Shown here one piece after another: positions 8,570-15,878 of a stretch of DNA of 64,000 bases. The position numbers were made by a program, and so were the translations under genes. Location: the NCBI RefSeq assembly GCF_000756615.1, contig NZ_CP009288.1, positions 2,666,001 to 2,730,000 of the forward strand, read 5' to 3'. Source of the DNA: Paenibacillus durus. Lineage in GTDB: Bacteria; Bacillota; Bacilli; Paenibacillales; Paenibacillaceae. Below the pieces are notes generated by a model, which searched no databases, was not told the DNA's origin, and was given only the letters and a program-made list of their open reading frames with translations. Numbering within the stretch: the stretch's first letter is position 1; each line of letters begins with the position of its first letter.

Positions 8570-9448
8570 ATGACTCAGGATACATTTTATACCATTGACG
8601 AAGTCGCCAAGCTGCTAAGGGTTTCAAAATTAAAGGTATACGACATGGTAAAGAAGAGGGAACTTCCGTCTTTTCGGGTCGGCAGGCAAATCCGGATTGA
8701 TTCCACTGACTTCAGCCGCTACAAAGATATAGCGAAGGAAACAGCCGCAGAGCAGTATAAACCTTCAGATACGAACCAGTATACTGCGGAGTGGTTTAAC
8801 AACCGTCCTCGTCCATTTGTCATAGCCGGTGAGGATATGAGTCTTGATTTGGTGGCGCGATATATGACTAAGGGCCGGGAAGGATTTCGCCCGCTTCGTT
8901 ACTGCGGAGCAGGGCTTGCCAATCTGCGCTCCTTGTATCGTGGAGAGGTTGACATGGTCGGCTGTCATTTGTTCGACTTTGAATCCGGGGAGTACAATAT
9001 ACCTTACGTCAAAAGATTGCTGATGGGTGTGCCTGTGCTTGTTATTAGGCTCTCACGGCAATATAGAGGAATATATGTGCAGAGAGGAAATCCTTTACGC
9101 ATTCAGAACTCAAATGATCTTGCCCGCGAAGACATTTGTTATTACGCCCGTAATTCAGGTTCGGGGACAAATTTGGAAAGTACGGATCTTGAGGCTGCCC
9201 TGCAAGTTGCCAATGGCGCCGCAGATGCATCCATTGGGATTGAGTCCTGTGCCTTCAAGGCTAATGTGGACTTTGTTCCGCTTACCGAAGAACTGCATGA
9301 TCTTGTGATTCTAAGAACACCGCAGAACTTGAAATTAATCGGCGAGGTTGCGGATATCATCCGTTCAGAGCCGTTTCGCAAGGAACTGTCCGTTATTGGA
9401 GGATACGATTTGACGGAAAGCGGACGTGTTGTTTATGAAGCGATATAG
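8570..9448 (+). CDS. HTH (excisionase-type) plus periplasmic-binding-like regulator
   Basis: Probable ligand-sensing transcription factor. Residues 4-50 form an excisionase/MerR-like winged helix (YTIDEVAKLLRVSKLKVYDMV, then the wing FRVGRQIRIDSTDF). Residues 80-285 resemble the PBP-like domain of the ModA-like regulator family: HLFDFESGEYNIPYVKRLL, VQRGNPLRIQNSNDL, SGSGT, and DASIGIES before FVPLTEELHDLVI. About 25-35 residues normally between SGSGT and the next conserved helix appear to be missing, with the frame intact. It starts 4 bases after the nifV-alpha stop without a good ribosome site, suggesting coupled translation, and is the last gene before the terminator. A molybdate, tungstate or vanadate sensing role is inferred from family and context only. 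Confidence 0.72.
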   Translation: MTQDTFYTIDEVAKLLRVSKLKVYDMVKKRELPSFRVGRQIRIDSTDFSRYKDIAKETAAEQYKPSDTNQYTAEWFNNRPRPFVIAGEDMSLDLVARYMTKGREGFRPLRYCGAGLANLRSLYRGEVDMVGCHLFDFESGEYNIPYVKRLLMGVPVLVIRLSRQYRGIYVQRGNPLRIQNSNDLAREDICYYARNSGSGTNLESTDLEAALQVANGAADASIGIESCAFKANVDFVPLTEELHDLVILRTPQNLKLIGEVADIIRSEPFRKELSVIGGYDLTESGRVVYEAI

Positions 9449-9474
9449 CGGGCAAAAGGAAGGATTGCATGCAT

Positions 9475-9512
9475 AACCGGCCAAGCGGTATTCCGCCTGG
9501 CCGGTTTGTTTG
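9475..9512 (+). terminator. Rho-independent terminator ending the vnf transcript
   Basis: AACCGGCCaAGCGG pairs with CCGCCtGGCCGGTT around a short loop and is followed by TTGTTTGTG. It begins 26 bases after the regulator stop and separates the vnf operon from the nitrogen-box promoter of the transporter operon. Confidence 0.85.
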
Positions 9513-9599
9513 TGCTCTAAAATACGCGATATTTTCCGATAAAGGGGCAAAATTGGCAACGTATACATTATAGCCGTGAAATCGATTACATCATGTCTA

Positions 9600-9616
9600 T
9601 GTAACAATACATGACA
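9600..9616 (+). promoter_or_regulatory. GlnR/TnrA-type nitrogen box I (upstream)
   Basis: TGTAACAATACATGACA fits the GlnR/TnrA consensus TGTNAN7TNACA with no mismatch. Its centre is 46 bp upstream of the -35 element at 9654. In Paenibacillus nif promoters a GlnR site upstream of the promoter activates and one downstream of the start represses; this site takes the upstream position. Confidence 0.75.
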
Positions 9617-9653
9617 CTCATGTTGAACTTAATAGTAACCCTTCCAAATTCCG

Positions 9654-9682
9654 TTGACTGGAAAAAGGAGTCAAAGTAACAT
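9654..9682 (+). promoter_or_regulatory. Sigma-A promoter of the transporter / D'K' operon
   Basis: TTGACT (9654-9659), a 17-bp spacer, then TAACAT (9677-9682). The expected transcription start is near 9689, leaving a leader of about 50 bases. The promoter is flanked by two perfect nitrogen boxes. Confidence 0.7.
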
Positions 9683-9703
9683 TGAGAAAAAACACGGCTT
9701 TTG

Positions 9704-9720
9704 TGTAATGAAACTTAACA
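9704..9720 (+). promoter_or_regulatory. GlnR/TnrA-type nitrogen box II (downstream)
   Basis: TGTAATGAAACTTAACA is a second perfect match to TGTNAN7TNACA, placed about +15 to +31 relative to the predicted start and just before the ribosome site. This is the position expected for a repressing site under nitrogen excess. Confidence 0.75.
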
Positions 9721-9738
9721 AATGTGGAGGTGTTTACT

Positions 9739-10827
9739 GTGGAGTATGTCAAAAAAGGTGTCATTGAATCAAGCGATGTGCTGCTGAAGTCGGATTCGCG
9801 CCGAAGCTCAAGCAGGAAGAAGGCGTCTATCCTTACCGTGCTCGCCGCTGTACTGATTGCCGTAATCTGTATTTCCGTTACGGTGGGCAGATATTCGGTT
9901 CCGCTGTCAGAAATGATACACATTCTCTGGGGAAAGCTGTTCGGAGCTACCCCTACATGGTCGCTTTCTGTAGAGACAGTGCTGCTGCACGTTCGAATTC
10001 CCAGAATTATTAAGGCCCTTTTGGTGGGAGGAGCTTTGGCGGTATCCGGAGCAGCTTATCAAGGGCTGTTTAAGAATCCGATGGTATCACCCGACATACT
10101 GGGGGTATCATCAGGAGCCGGCTTTGGCGCTTCCCTGGCCATTCTGTTCTCCTTCGGAACGATTGGAATCCAGCTTGCCGCTTTCGGCTTCGGTCTTGGA
10201 GCGGTAATACTCACCTTCTTCATCAGCGCTATCATCGGACGCGGTAAAAGCTCCATCCTGGTACTGGTGCTTACCGGAATGGTGATCTCCACCTTATTCG
10301 CCTCGTTCACCTCAATGACGAAATACCTTGCCGACACGGAAAATAAATTACCCGATATCACATATTGGCTGATGGGGAGCCTGGCTCGTTCAACCAGCCT
10401 GAAAGACATCATCATTCTTCTTGTTCCTGTTCTTGTAGGCTGTATCCCGCTCTTCCTGATCCGGTGGAAGCTGAATGTGCTCTCCTTCGGAGAGGAAGAA
10501 GCCCAGGCGCTGGGGATTAACACTACCAGACTGCGGCTGCTCGTCATAGGCTGCGCGACGCTCCTGACAGCCTCGGCTATTTCCGTAAGTGGCATGGTTG
10601 GCTGGATCGGACTCATTATTCCTCATGCGGCCAGGCTTATCGCCGGTCCCAATTACAAAATGCTCCTGCCTACGTCCATTCTGATCGGCAGCGCCTTCCT
10701 GCTGCTGGTGGACGATATCGCCCGCAGCGCATTCGCTGTTGAAATTCCTCTCAGCATACTTACCTCGCTGATTGGCGCCCCCTTTTTTCTGTACTTGCTG
10801 TTACAGGGAAGGAAGGCATGGATATGA
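9739..10827 (+). CDS. FecCD-family ABC importer permease
   Basis: Membrane subunit of a BtuC/FecCD-type importer (siderophores, cobalamin, haem; MolB of Haemophilus imports molybdate/tungstate). About 362 residues, with a basic cytoplasmic N-terminus and roughly 9-10 membrane segments. Family motifs include RIPRIIKALLVGGALAVSG, GLFKNPMVSPDILGVSSGAG and SVSGMVGWIGLIIPHAARL. GTG at 9739 is chosen because GGAGGTG at 9726 is spaced for it; an in-frame GTG at 9724 overlaps that site. It is the first gene after the paired nitrogen boxes, and the only permease gene, so it probably homodimerises. A metal, metal-chelate or oxyanion substrate linked to nitrogenase is inferred. Confidence 0.85.
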   Translation: MEYVKKGVIESSDVLLKSDSRRSSSRKKASILTVLAAVLIAVICISVTVGRYSVPLSEMIHILWGKLFGATPTWSLSVETVLLHVRIPRIIKALLVGGALAVSGAAYQGLFKNPMVSPDILGVSSGAGFGASLAILFSFGTIGIQLAAFGFGLGAVILTFFISAIIGRGKSSILVLVLTGMVISTLFASFTSMTKYLADTENKLPDITYWLMGSLARSTSLKDIIILLVPVLVGCIPLFLIRWKLNVLSFGEEEAQALGINTTRLRLLVIGCATLLTASAISVSGMVGWIGLIIPHAARLIAGPNYKMLLPTSILIGSAFLLLVDDIARSAFAVEIPLSILTSLIGAPFFLYLLLQGRKAWI

Positions 10828-11606
10828 AGCTGGAAATCAAGAACGTCTCTTGCGGCTACGGTTCAAAGGTTGTGCTAAGCGGCATATCCATGGAAGTGAA
10901 TTCCGGAGAAATCCTGAGTCTTCTAGGACCTAACGGAGTGGGAAAAACAACTTTATTCAAAACGATGTTGGGATTCTTGAAGCTTATTGACGGTGAAATC
11001 CTGCTGGATGGTCAGGATGTGAGAAGCTGGTCCAGGAAGAAACTGGCAGGCGCAATCGGTTATGTTCCCCAGGCGCATACGCCCCCGTTTCCTTTTTCCG
11101 TAATTGATGTGGTGCTTATGGGGCGGGTGGCTCACTTGGGCGCTCTCTCCTCTCCCTCCGGCAAGGATGTAAAGATCGCCGACGAGGCGCTGGATTCTTT
11201 GGGAATTTCTTATCTGAGGGACCGGATTTATACGGAAATCAGCGGTGGTGAACGGCAGATGGTGCTGATCGCCCGCGCCCTAACCCAGAAGCCCGACATA
11301 CTGGTCATGGATGAGCCTACCTCGAATCTCGATTTTGGCAATCAGGTTAAGGTGCTGAAGCAGGTTAACCGCCTGGCTGAACGGGGACTTGGCATTGTAA
11401 TGACGACCCATTTTCCGAATCATGCTTTTCAATGTCCTGGCAAAGTGGTGCTGCTGCAGCGAAATAACCGGTTCGTTTATGGAGAAGCGGATGAAGTCGT
11501 AACCGAGAATCATCTGCGCGCCGCCTATGGCATTGATGTCGTTATCAAGGATATCATGCTGCCTAGCGGGAATGCCGTTCGATCATGTGTACCATTAATT
11601 AATTAA
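10824..11606 (+). CDS. FecCD-type ABC importer ATPase
   Basis: ATP-binding subunit (260 residues) of the importer. Walker A is GPNGVGKTT, the Q-loop region contains GYVPQAH, the signature is EISGGERQM, Walker B is PDILVMDEPTS and the switch histidine is in TTHFPNHA. The ATG at 10824 overlaps the permease stop (ATGA), and GGGAAGGAAGG is spaced for it; an ATG 6 bases earlier sits too close to that site. The next gene is the binding protein, completing a three-gene importer. Confidence 0.88.
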   Translation: MKLEIKNVSCGYGSKVVLSGISMEVNSGEILSLLGPNGVGKTTLFKTMLGFLKLIDGEILLDGQDVRSWSRKKLAGAIGYVPQAHTPPFPFSVIDVVLMGRVAHLGALSSPSGKDVKIADEALDSLGISYLRDRIYTEISGGERQMVLIARALTQKPDILVMDEPTSNLDFGNQVKVLKQVNRLAERGLGIVMTTHFPNHAFQCPGKVVLLQRNNRFVYGEADEVVTENHLRAAYGIDVVIKDIMLPSGNAVRSCVPLIN

Positions 11607-11635
11607 TAAAAAATATTAAAGTGGGGGTAATGCAA

Positions 11636-12769
11636 ATGTTGAGATTAACACAGGAAGTCTTGAAAAAGCTGGCTATTGCAGGAGTAACAGGCGGATTGGT
11701 GCTTACGGCAGCGTGCGCGTCTGAGACAACGAATCCATCCGGAGCCTCCTCATCCCAAGCTGTGAATTCGGCGCAACCGGCCGGTGTCAGCTCTGCAACA
11801 AGAGTTATTAAGGATGCAACTGGAAGAACCGTAACGATTCCTAAAGAAATCAATCGGATTGCAGCGGCTGGAGCGTTGGCTCAGATGGTATGTATGCTGG
11901 GTGGCTTTGATAAGATTGTGGCAACCTCGGAAAGTGTGCAGACCGGAATGTTTGCCAAGCTGTTTCCGGGAATTAAAAATCTTCCTCTTGCCTTTACCGG
12001 GACAGGACCCAGCAGCCGCGTCAACATGGAGGCGATTTTGGAGGCGGAGCCGCAAGTCGTGTTCAGTGCTTTTAACGAGGAGGATGCAGCCACTATGCAG
12101 GCGGCGAATTCGGTTATGCTGGGGACCCTTCTCAATACTCCGGATGATATTATGAATACCCTGCGGATGGTAGGTGAAGTCATAGGTCCGGACGCGGAGA
12201 AGAAAGCCTCCGATTTTGCCGCTTATTATAAGGGGAATATCCAAAAAGCCTCCGATTTAACCCGATCAGAGTCCAAGGTCAGAGTATTTCTTGCGGGCGG
12301 AGACGGTTCCAAGGGCGCCATCAACACAACCGTAGGCAATGATATTAATACGTCTTATGTGGAGGCGGCAGGAGGGATTAATATAGCAGCAGCCCAATTT
12401 CCCAAAGCTCCCGGAAACGGGGCGGCAGCCGTCGATTTTGAATATTTAATCGCCGAGCAGCCGGATGTCATCATCGCGTCAAGCAGAGCTGTGTATGATT
12501 ACATCGTAGATGCGGACAACGGGAGCAAATGGCAGTCGTTAACGGCCGTAAAGAATAAAAAAGTATATTTGAATCCAAAAGGCGTGTATTTATGGTCGGT
12601 AAGAAGTGCTGAGGGGGCTCTGCAGCCATTATGGCTGGCGAAGATTCTGCATCCCGAGCAGACTTCCGGGCTTGATCTGGACAAGTTTGTGAAGGATTTC
12701 TACAAAACTTATTATTTCCATGATCTCAGTGATAAGGAATTACAAGAAATTTATTTCCCGAGCAAATAA
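11636..12769 (+). CDS. Class III (BtuF/FhuD-like) substrate-binding lipoprotein
   Basis: Extracellular binding protein (377 residues) of the importer. The signal peptide carries a lipobox near TAACAS (Cys about residue 22), followed by a Ser/Ala-rich linker. The two-lobed class III fold is suggested by VIKDATGRTVTIPKEINRI, then EAILEAEPQVVFSAF, AEQPDVIIASS and a C-terminal VKDFYKTYY. The lobes are not closely siderophore-like by eye, so the ligand cannot be told from sequence. The ATG at 11636 is spaced from GGGGG at 11622. Gene order importer then D'K' implies the substrate is used by, or regulated with, that pair. Confidence 0.85.
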   Translation: MLRLTQEVLKKLAIAGVTGGLVLTAACASETTNPSGASSSQAVNSAQPAGVSSATRVIKDATGRTVTIPKEINRIAAAGALAQMVCMLGGFDKIVATSESVQTGMFAKLFPGIKNLPLAFTGTGPSSRVNMEAILEAEPQVVFSAFNEEDAATMQAANSVMLGTLLNTPDDIMNTLRMVGEVIGPDAEKKASDFAAYYKGNIQKASDLTRSESKVRVFLAGGDGSKGAINTTVGNDINTSYVEAAGGINIAAAQFPKAPGNGAAAVDFEYLIAEQPDVIIASSRAVYDYIVDADNGSKWQSLTAVKNKKVYLNPKGVYLWSVRSAEGALQPLWLAKILHPEQTSGLDLDKFVKDFYKTYYFHDLSDKELQEIYFPSK

Positions 12770-12799
12770 CAAACGGAGCGGGTAAAGGAGGAGAAACGG

Positions 12800-14194
12800 G
12801 TGATAGGCAAGCCATTGGTTGCGGCAGATGCCGATATTTCGTTCTCGCAATGCGCCGGCTGCGCGGCTCCGGCTATATGTACGGTGCTCGCCATGATTCG
12901 GGATACGGCGGTAATTATTCATTCGCCTGCTGGCTGCGCCGCATCTTTCGCTGACTTCAACCGCAAATACAAAGGCATGCTTCGGAGGAAGGGACTCCCT
13001 TCACGTAATGCGCCGCTCATCTCGACCAACCTGACGGAGATGGACATGGTATTCGGCGCGGAGCCGAAGTTGGAAGAGGCAATCAAGGAGGCTATTCGGC
13101 GATTTGCTCCAAAGGCGGTGTTTATTGCGGCAAGCTGCGGTTCAGGGATATCAGGATTGGATATTCAAGATGTCATTGATAGGGTGCAGGGAAATTTTGG
13201 AGTTCCGATAACAACGGTAGTTTGTGAGTTATATGCCCCCAAGAAATGGGGGTCAGGCTTTGGCGGCAAGGAGCACGGACTGCTAACGAAGGTTATAAAG
13301 CCTCCAGAAGCGGGTCTGGAGAATCCATCTTTCTACAATGTCATTGATTTTAGCGAAGACGACTCGATAAAGAAGCTGCTGCATGAGACCGGAATCCGCT
13401 GGAATTATGTCGCTTATGGAGCAGAGTATGAAACGCTTGAGCGAATGGGGGGCGCCCTGGCCACCTTCCATCTTCATGCGGACCGGTTTGGAAGTTACTT
13501 GGCCGGAAAGCTTCAGGAGGATTATCAGGTGCCAAACGTCAGCCTGCCGCTTCCTGCGGGATTTGCCGGAACGGAAGCGTGTCTAAGGAAAATAGGTGAA
13601 GCGGTTGGCCGAAAATCCGAATTTGCAGCGCTAATAACACGGGAGAGAAGCCGTTATACGGAACGCTTAAGCAAGCTGAAGGAAAGGTTAAAAGGAATCC
13701 GCTGCCTGCCCATCGTGGAGGGACTTGATTATGAGAGCGGAATCTTGTCCATTCTGCGTGAACTTAACGTGGAGATTGCCGGTGAGTCGGGAGAAAAATA
13801 CTGTGCGGCAAGACCTGCTCCTGTCAAAGGGAAGCAAGCATCTCGCAGACCCGTGCATTCATCCGACAGCCTGTATGGTCCGGAAGGGCTGCGGATCGGA
13901 TTCTATCAAGGCTACGAATTGCTGCCCTTGGTTCGGCTCGTAAGTCCGGATGTGCTTGTCGTCAAGCATCGGAGTCTTGCGGCTTGGGGTGTCAGATTGG
14001 GCATTCCTTGTCTATGGCTCGACGAGGACGCGGCTTTTTACGGGTATGAGGGGCTGCTTCGATTTGGCGAGAGGCTAGCGGATTTGGCCGGTAACCCTCA
14101 TCATGCACGCAGAATGGCCGCGCATACACAGCTTCCTTATTCGGAATGGTGGATGGAGCTGAAGCTGTTCTGGGAGGTTGGGCGGCATGGGTAA
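12800..14194 (+). CDS. Nitrogenase component-1-like protein, alpha-type (D')
   Basis: Unassigned member of the NifD/NifK/NifE/NifN superfamily, 464 residues. The three alpha-side cluster cysteines have counterparts: C18 or C21 (QCAGCAAP), C46 (HSPAGC) and C113 (AASCGSGISGLD, where GDD is replaced by GLD). At the cofactor Cys position the sequence is HLHADRF (about residues 224-230), Ala aligning with VnfD C257. At the cofactor His position it has CLWLDEDAAFYGYEG, Trp 406 aligning with H423. Both ligands are therefore missing, and it should not hold a FeMo/FeV-type cofactor in the usual way. GTG start behind AAAGGAGGAGA. It overlaps K' by 8 bases. It is not VnfE and not a clear BchN, CfbD or MarD by eye; function unknown. 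Confidence 0.75.
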   Translation: MIGKPLVAADADISFSQCAGCAAPAICTVLAMIRDTAVIIHSPAGCAASFADFNRKYKGMLRRKGLPSRNAPLISTNLTEMDMVFGAEPKLEEAIKEAIRRFAPKAVFIAASCGSGISGLDIQDVIDRVQGNFGVPITTVVCELYAPKKWGSGFGGKEHGLLTKVIKPPEAGLENPSFYNVIDFSEDDSIKKLLHETGIRWNYVAYGAEYETLERMGGALATFHLHADRFGSYLAGKLQEDYQVPNVSLPLPAGFAGTEACLRKIGEAVGRKSEFAALITRERSRYTERLSKLKERLKGIRCLPIVEGLDYESGILSILRELNVEIAGESGEKYCAARPAPVKGKQASRRPVHSSDSLYGPEGLRIGFYQGYELLPLVRLVSPDVLVVKHRSLAAWGVRLGIPCLWLDEDAAFYGYEGLLRFGERLADLAGNPHHARRMAAHTQLPYSEWWMELKLFWEVGRHG

Positions 14195-15503
14195 TATTAT
14201 CGCGCAATCAAGAAATTACTGTGCGCTTGGCGCGCAGCATTCCGTGCTGGGGATTCGAGGAGCGGTTCCCATCATCCATTCCGGTTCCGAATGCGTCTTT
14301 CGGCTGCATAAGGGAATGAGCTTCTGCAACGGCTACCAGGGCATGGGCTACGGAGGGGGCAGCGCGACGCCCAATGACAATATTCATCGCAATCATATGA
14401 TCATGGGGGGAGAAGCCAGGCTGCGGGAGCTTATCGAAGGTACGGTTAAAGTGATGCGAGCAGAGCTTTATGTCGTCTTAAGCGGCTGTAATGTTGAGCT
14501 TGCCGGTGACGATACGTCTGCGGTCGTCCGCGAATACCGAAGCCAAGGCATACCGATCGTTTCGGCAGATACGGCGGGCTTTAAGGGCAGTGTATATCTG
14601 GGGCATGAGCTTGTATCCAAAGCGATAGCGGAGCATTGTGCCATTCCTGGTTTGCCTAGACGGGCCGGGATAGTGAATTTGTGGGTATCCACGCCTTATC
14701 TTGATCCTTTCTGGAGCGGTACAATCGAAGCGATAGCTTCCATGCTGGGGCAAATCGGGCTGAAGGTTAATCTCCCTTATGGCTTAACTTCGGACATCAG
14801 GGCATGGAGGCGTCTTCCCGAGGCTGAGTTTAACCTGCTGATCTCTCCGTGGTCAGGGCTTGGCACCATGGAGTATTTGCGGGAGAAGTTCGATACGCCT
14901 TATCTCCACTATCCGCTGCTGCCTATAGGTGCCGTCGAAACAAGAAAGTTCCTTGAAACCGTTGCGGATTATGCCGGGTTGAATAGAACAAATGTTGAAA
15001 CATTCATCAGCAGCGAAGAAACCCGCTTTTATTACTACCTGGACCGGGCCTCGGAGCTGTTCGCCCGCTTTGATAGCCGTATGCCGACGCGTTTCTACAC
15101 GATAGCGGATTCCATGTATACGGCCAGTATTACCCGATTTCTGCATCAGGACGCAGGGATGATTGCGGGAGGGGCATTTCTGATCGATAACCCGCCAAAC
15201 AAGCTTCGGGCATCCATAGAGCGGCTGTTCCTTGACGATTTCTCGGAGCCATTCTGTCCGGTTGCGTTCATGGAGCCGGAGAATGTGGACATTTGGATGA
15301 GAGAGAAATCAGATGACGGCATTCCTTTGGTGCTGGGAAGCGTCTTTGATTCGCCAATTGCGGATGAACGGGCAGGCTATTATCTTAGCATTGGCGCACC
15401 GGCAGCTGACAGGCTTGTCCTGGATTGCCATTACGCCGGGTTCCGAGGCGGACTTCGGCTTTTGGAGGATATTTATGGAAAGGTGCTGGGACTGACGGTG
15501 TAG
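14187..15503 (+). CDS. Nitrogenase component-1-like protein, beta-type (K')
   Basis: Partner of D' in the nitrogenase superfamily, 438 residues. It keeps C12 (SRNYCALGAQ), C36 (HSGSEC) and C101 (LSGCNVELAGDD), the three beta-side bridging-cluster positions, so a D'K' heterotetramer could hold P-cluster-like or [4Fe-4S] centres. A Gly/Asn-rich insert (residues 43-70) follows the second cysteine, then MIMGGEARLRELI. The C-terminus has the family DCHYAGFRGGLRLLEDIY. The ATG at 14187 is used; a TTG at 14178 overlaps the GGGAGG ribosome site. No dedicated reductase gene accompanies the pair, so VnfH or another Fe protein would have to serve. Function unknown. Confidence 0.75.
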   Translation: MGNIIAQSRNYCALGAQHSVLGIRGAVPIIHSGSECVFRLHKGMSFCNGYQGMGYGGGSATPNDNIHRNHMIMGGEARLRELIEGTVKVMRAELYVVLSGCNVELAGDDTSAVVREYRSQGIPIVSADTAGFKGSVYLGHELVSKAIAEHCAIPGLPRRAGIVNLWVSTPYLDPFWSGTIEAIASMLGQIGLKVNLPYGLTSDIRAWRRLPEAEFNLLISPWSGLGTMEYLREKFDTPYLHYPLLPIGAVETRKFLETVADYAGLNRTNVETFISSEETRFYYYLDRASELFARFDSRMPTRFYTIADSMYTASITRFLHQDAGMIAGGAFLIDNPPNKLRASIERLFLDDFSEPFCPVAFMEPENVDIWMREKSDDGIPLVLGSVFDSPIADERAGYYLSIGAPAADRLVLDCHYAGFRGGLRLLEDIYGKVLGLTV

Positions 15504-15549
15504 TGAAAGCCTTTTATTTTCAGTGTGGAAACGTTTTGTGTTAGTAATG

Positions 15550-15590
15550 AGTTATAAAACTTAACATAAAAACTGACAAACTTTTTAACA
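15550..15590 (+). promoter_or_regulatory. Two tandem near-consensus nitrogen boxes
   Basis: AGTTATAAAACTTAACA (15550-15566) and TGACAAACTTTTTAACA (15574-15590) each differ from TGTNAN7TNACA at one position. Their centres are 24 bp apart, and both lie upstream of the -35 at 15616. No matching perfect box was seen after the start. They suggest, more weakly than at 9.6 kb, nitrogen control of Block C. Confidence 0.4.
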
Positions 15591-15615
15591 AGGTTAATAA
15601 AAGCGACCGAATTCA

Positions 15616-15645
15616 TTGACCACTTCCTTTTAATAGAAGTATGAT
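15616..15645 (+). promoter_or_regulatory. Predicted sigma-A promoter of the second NifEN-like operon
   Basis: TTGACC (15616-15621), an 18-bp spacer, then TATGAT (15640-15645). The predicted start near 15652 leaves an unusually long leader of about 225 bases before the coding start at 15879. Confidence 0.55.
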
Positions 15646-15651
15646 TGTAGG

Positions 15652-15878
15652 AAATTAGAGAAAATATGAAATAAAAGGTTATCAAAGGTTACGGAATATG
15701 TTAGATAATTTACCGTGAGTGCGATCGAACCGGCTATTGGGGCCCGGTAAGCTGCTCATAAACGAATAGTGAGTTAAGTGCATGCAGGTACTTGGTACCC
15801 TTTTGTTCTTTTTTCTGGAACGGTATCCTAATCCTTGTATTCCAAAAAGCGGCGTATGCCGAAGAAAGGGGGATGTAC
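15652..15878 (+). other. Long untranslated leader before the second nifE-like gene
   Basis: About 225 bases without a convincing reading frame. It contains GGTAC-TTG-GTACC (near 15787-15799) followed by a T-rich run (TTTTGTTCTTTTTT), which could be a weak attenuator, and several G/C-rich patches that may pair. A two-mismatch nitrogen-box-like sequence lies near 15698. No known riboswitch class is recognised. Confidence 0.3.

Noticed and set aside
12800..15503. D'K' as protochlorophyllide reductase (BchNB) or methanogen CfbD
   Set aside because: No other bacteriochlorophyll or coenzyme F430 genes, and the cysteine pattern (three on each subunit) does not match those enzymes by eye.
15698..15714. 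TGTTAGATAATTTACCG as a downstream GlnR box for Block C
   Set aside because: Two mismatches in the essential TNACA half; kept only as a note.
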